From Flavobacteriaceae bacterium (GTDB taxonomy: Bacteria > Bacteroidota > Bacteroidia > Flavobacteriales > Flavobacteriaceae): a stretch of DNA of 64,000 nt. The position numbers were made by a program, and so were the translations under genes. The stretch lies in the NCBI GenBank assembly GCA_018402385.1, contig JAGYJA010000007.1, positions 186,001 through 250,000 on the forward strand. The letters run 5' to 3'. Of the stretch, positions 63,837-64,000 are shown in pieces (position 1 is the first letter of the stretch; the number at the start of each line of letters is the position of its first letter). The notes under the pieces were generated by a model. It was not told the origin of the DNA. It was given only the letters and a program-made list of their open reading frames with translations, and made no database searches.

Positions 63837-64000
63837 TCAGTCAACCATAATTCTGGGAATTGCCGCCGGCAATCTCGTTAGCATTTCATAATTGATTTGA
63901 TTACTGAATTCACTAAAGGAGCTTACGCCAATTTCCATCTCGCCCTGCTTACCAATTAAAACGACCTCATCGCCTTTCTCAATAGTGTCAAGATGTGTCA
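63837..64000 (-). CDS. alr: Alanine racemase, C-terminal end (partial)
   Basis: The minus-strand frame entering from the window edge reads THLDTIEKGDEVVLIGKQGE and then SNQINYEMLTRLPAAIPRIM, ending VD and TGA at 63837. GDEVVLIG and NYEMLTRL-PRI are the standard C-terminal signature of alanine racemase, which makes D-alanine for peptidoglycan. About 50 residues are inside the window; the PLP domain lies beyond it. In some Bacteroidota the racemase is fused to a MurF domain, which cannot be judged here. Confidence 0.9.
   Translation of the reverse strand, partial: THLDTIEKGDEVVLIGKQGEMEIGVSSFSEFSNQINYEMLTRLPAAIPRIMVD

Noticed and set aside
1-64000. Search for tRNA, rRNA, CRISPR array, prophage, insertion sequence or known defence system
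   Set aside because: None was seen: no cloverleaf-type sequences, regular repeat-spacer arrays, integrases, transposases or restriction genes.

Overview
The window is chromosomal DNA of a marine-type member of the Flavobacteriaceae (Bacteroidota). The evidence is AT-rich sequence with short intergenic gaps, several type IX secretion (T9SS) C-terminal sorting domains, a T9SS plug protein, a Na+-pumping NADH:quinone reductase (NQR) operon of flavobacterial layout, an S46 dipeptidyl-peptidase, DUF1573, DUF3667, DUF5723 and DUF6029 proteins, and -7 boxes of the Bacteroidota type TAnnTTTG. I found no tRNA, rRNA, CRISPR array, prophage or insertion sequence. No gene-free stretch exceeds about 300 bases.

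Layout. 1-4.2 kb: secreted-protein island with two FG-GAP/VCBS repeat paralogues flanking an M43-type metalloprotease that carries a CCAA repeat just after its start codon. 4.2-11.8 kb (minus): nqrABCDEF, a small conserved NQR-linked gene (frameshifted) and apbE. 12-17.3 kb: T9SS plug protein, DUF3667 protein, apaG, an NRDE protein and pruA (frameshifted twice). 17.4-23.6 kb: two Omp28-like thioredoxin-fold exported proteins and a small T9SS cargo protein, divergent from a TlpA-like oxidoreductase plus a DUF6029 outer-membrane protein. 23.7-30.5 kb: T9SS-exported lipase-like hydrolase, valS, a DUF1573 protein and an aspartic protease with a PDZ domain. 30.6-42.1 kb: aminotransferase, murB, an NqrM-like small protein, a glycosyltransferase, an RNA polymerase sigma factor, lipA, gap, a hybrid histidine kinase, lpxK, a NIF3-like gene (frameshifted) and a coiled-coil zinc-ribbon-family protein. 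42.2-46.3 kb: oxidative and light damage group (msrA, DUF2256, DASH cryptochrome, Fe-S photolyase) followed by two small envelope genes. 46.4-50.6 kb: kynurenine catabolism (lipoprotein, kynU, kmo, hydratase/decarboxylase). 50.6-64 kb: envelope proteins of unknown function, a HAD nucleotidase, radC, a DUF1569 protein, a PaiB-like protein, mpl, the S46 peptidase, a TPR protein, a DUF4136 lipoprotein, obgE, an hpt-adk fusion and the 3' end of alr.

Two themes stand out. First, five otherwise conserved genes contain seven single-base indels, and six of these are losses of one base from a homopolymer run. Base-calling or assembly error explains this better than five independent gene deaths. Second, the most system-like uncharacterised unit is the divergent Omp28/T9SS/TlpA/DUF6029 cluster at 17.4-23.6 kb, which reads as a surface and periplasm thiol-disulfide module. 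Other items worth attention are the CCAA repeat in the metalloprotease, twin conserved micro-ORFs behind both FG-GAP genes, an NqrM-like protein unlinked to nqr, a zinc-ribbon protein that has lost its cysteines, and an over-represented TTTCGCGAAA palindrome.
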